From: Candidatus Altimarinota bacterium
GTDB taxonomy: Bacteria > Patescibacteria > JAEDAM01 > BD1-5 > UBA2023
Length of the DNA stretch: 5,236 nt
Reading direction: 5' to 3'
Assembly: GCA_018457335.1 (NCBI GenBank)
Contig: JAGYHI010000055.1
Span: 1 to 5,236, forward strand
Positions 4,655 through 5,236 of this stretch are shown piece by piece; within the stretch, counting starts at the first letter, position 1, and the number at the start of each line of letters is the position of its first letter. The notes under the pieces are model-generated. The model saw nothing but the letters and a program-made list of their open reading frames with translations, ran no database searches and had not been told where the DNA came from. The position numbers were made by a program, and so were the translations under genes.

Positions 4655-5236
4655 CTACCTCAAAACTCCACTCACACATTTTCCTCTCTTAATTTCTTGT
4701 CAATCATCTGGCAAGAAATTTTTTTTATTGGCGGCGATATAGTTTTGGGTCCAGCCCGAAAAAGTATCACCTCGCACTTTTTCAATTAAAACGACGAGTT
4801 TTTGTCAGATACTCTGCTTATAGAGATTTTCTTTGGCTTGTTCACCGGCGGCGATGATTTCTTTGACGCGTCTTTGGCTGATGTGATTTGGGACTTGATT
4901 TTTAAATTTTCCAGCCGGTACATTGTAGTGATCGATATGCGGAGAAAAAGGAAAGGCATGCAAACTAGAAATCTGAAATGTTTTGACGATATCGAGACTT
5001 TCTCAGTAATCTTCGTCACTTTCACCTGGAAATCCGACGATAATATCAGCCCCAATATTGAGAATTGCGCCATCTTTTCGTTTGAGATTTCTTAATTTTT
5101 GTAGGACTTCTCGCACTTTCGTGCCGTCATAGTGTCGATTCATATCTTTTAAAACTGATGACGAAGCGGATTGGATGGAGAGGTGGATGTAGGGATTGAT
5201 GCGAGGATGTGAGAAGAGGTTTATAAGTTTGTCATC
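4655..5236 (-). CDS. mtaB: MtaB-like tRNA methylthiotransferase (radical SAM), C-terminal part, UGA = Gly
   Basis: The 5' part lies beyond the right edge; 193 residues remain, ending at TAG (plus-strand CTA 4655-4657). MtaB adds a methylthio group to t6A37 of tRNAs reading ANN codons. Visible in order: the end of the radical SAM barrel with HLSIQSASSSVLKDMNR (18-34), DIIVGFPGESDEDYGES (64-80), LHAFPFS (92-98), the QRR..EII helix (121-128) and a TRAM-like domain from about 144 with GWTQNYI (161-167). The HxFPxS form points to MtaB rather than MiaB or RimO. The CxxxCxxC cluster motif would be upstream, out of view. Three TGA codons are Gly (residues 78, 144, 179). The usual SxRxGTxA motif after FPFS is replaced by PHIDHYNVPA. 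It converges on the small membrane-protein gene with 37 bases between stops. Confidence 0.85.
4691..4727 (+). terminator. Hairpin terminator of the 3740-4617 unit, inside the opposing gene
   Basis: Stem 4691-4701 (AATTTCTTGTC) pairs with 4710-4720 (GGCAAGAAATT) over 11 bp with one G-T wobble and an eight-base loop, followed by seven T at 4720-4727. It lies 73 bases after the membrane-protein stop. On the other strand the same bases code for the last residues of the methylthiotransferase (the NFLPDDGQEI region), so the transcripts would overlap. On the minus strand there is no T-run after the hairpin, so it reads as one-directional. Confidence 0.6.

Noticed and set aside
4786..5095. Two open frames, 4786-5073 on the minus strand and 4802-5095 on the plus strand
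   Set aside because: Both are in other frames than the methylthiotransferase, which has clear family motifs on the minus strand through this region.
1..5236. TGA = Trp (mycoplasma-type code 4) as the explanation for in-frame TGA
   Set aside because: TGA positions align with conserved glycines such as GGGG, LGDxxYG and HPG, where Trp would be unacceptable, and TGG is in normal use.

Overview
The window reads as a piece of a Candidate Phyla Radiation genome of the Gracilibacteria/Absconditabacteria (BD1-5/SR1) type, where UGA is read as glycine (translation table 25). With the standard code, four of the six genes break into fragments. With TGA as Gly they become continuous proteins, and the recoded residues fall on glycines that their families conserve: the HPG and LGDxxYG glycines of an RluA-type pseudouridine synthase and two of the four glycines in the GGGG motif of a polysaccharide pyruvyl transferase. 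I count 26 in-frame TGA codons. All visible gene ends use TAA or TAG. Trp is still TGG, which argues against the mycoplasma-type code (TGA = Trp). Codon use is AT-rich and no start codon has a clear Shine-Dalgarno sequence.

Layout. 1-846 (+) is the 3' part of a probable envelope protein resembling a pilin-like or PilX-like protein. It ends at a hairpin terminator that lies directly on the start of the next gene. 899-1861 (+) is a complete S4-domain RluA-family pseudouridine synthase. 1862-2585 is a 724-base stretch with no confident gene. Its first half is a dense island of GTCAT...ATGAC palindromic dispersed repeats, including an exact 20-bp ATTCCC-N8-GGGAAT palindrome of the kind known in Neisseria as dRS3. 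Its second half is AT-rich and holds only a doubtful small ORF. 2586-3722 (+) is a CsaB/WcaK-type polysaccharide pyruvyl transferase with unusual codon use and a striking cluster of the DNA word TTCGACA. 3740-4378 (+) is a Trx-fold-like hypothetical protein with a Lys/Thr-rich tail, preceded by a good promoter inside the 3' end of the transferase gene. 4402-4617 (+) is a small single-pass membrane protein, probably co-transcribed with it. 4655-5236 (-) is the C-terminal part of an MtaB-like tRNA methylthiotransferase that converges on the membrane-protein gene.

The genes do not form one pathway. There are two RNA-modification genes (pseudouridine synthase and methylthiotransferase), two probable cell-surface genes (pilin-like protein and pyruvyl transferase) and a small conserved-looking hypothetical pair. 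I see no CRISPR array, tRNA, rRNA, transposase or defence system. The most interesting signals are the TTCGACA word, which occurs 14 times on both strands, in all three codon phases and twice in inverted pairs, and the repeat island beside the compositionally odd transferase gene.
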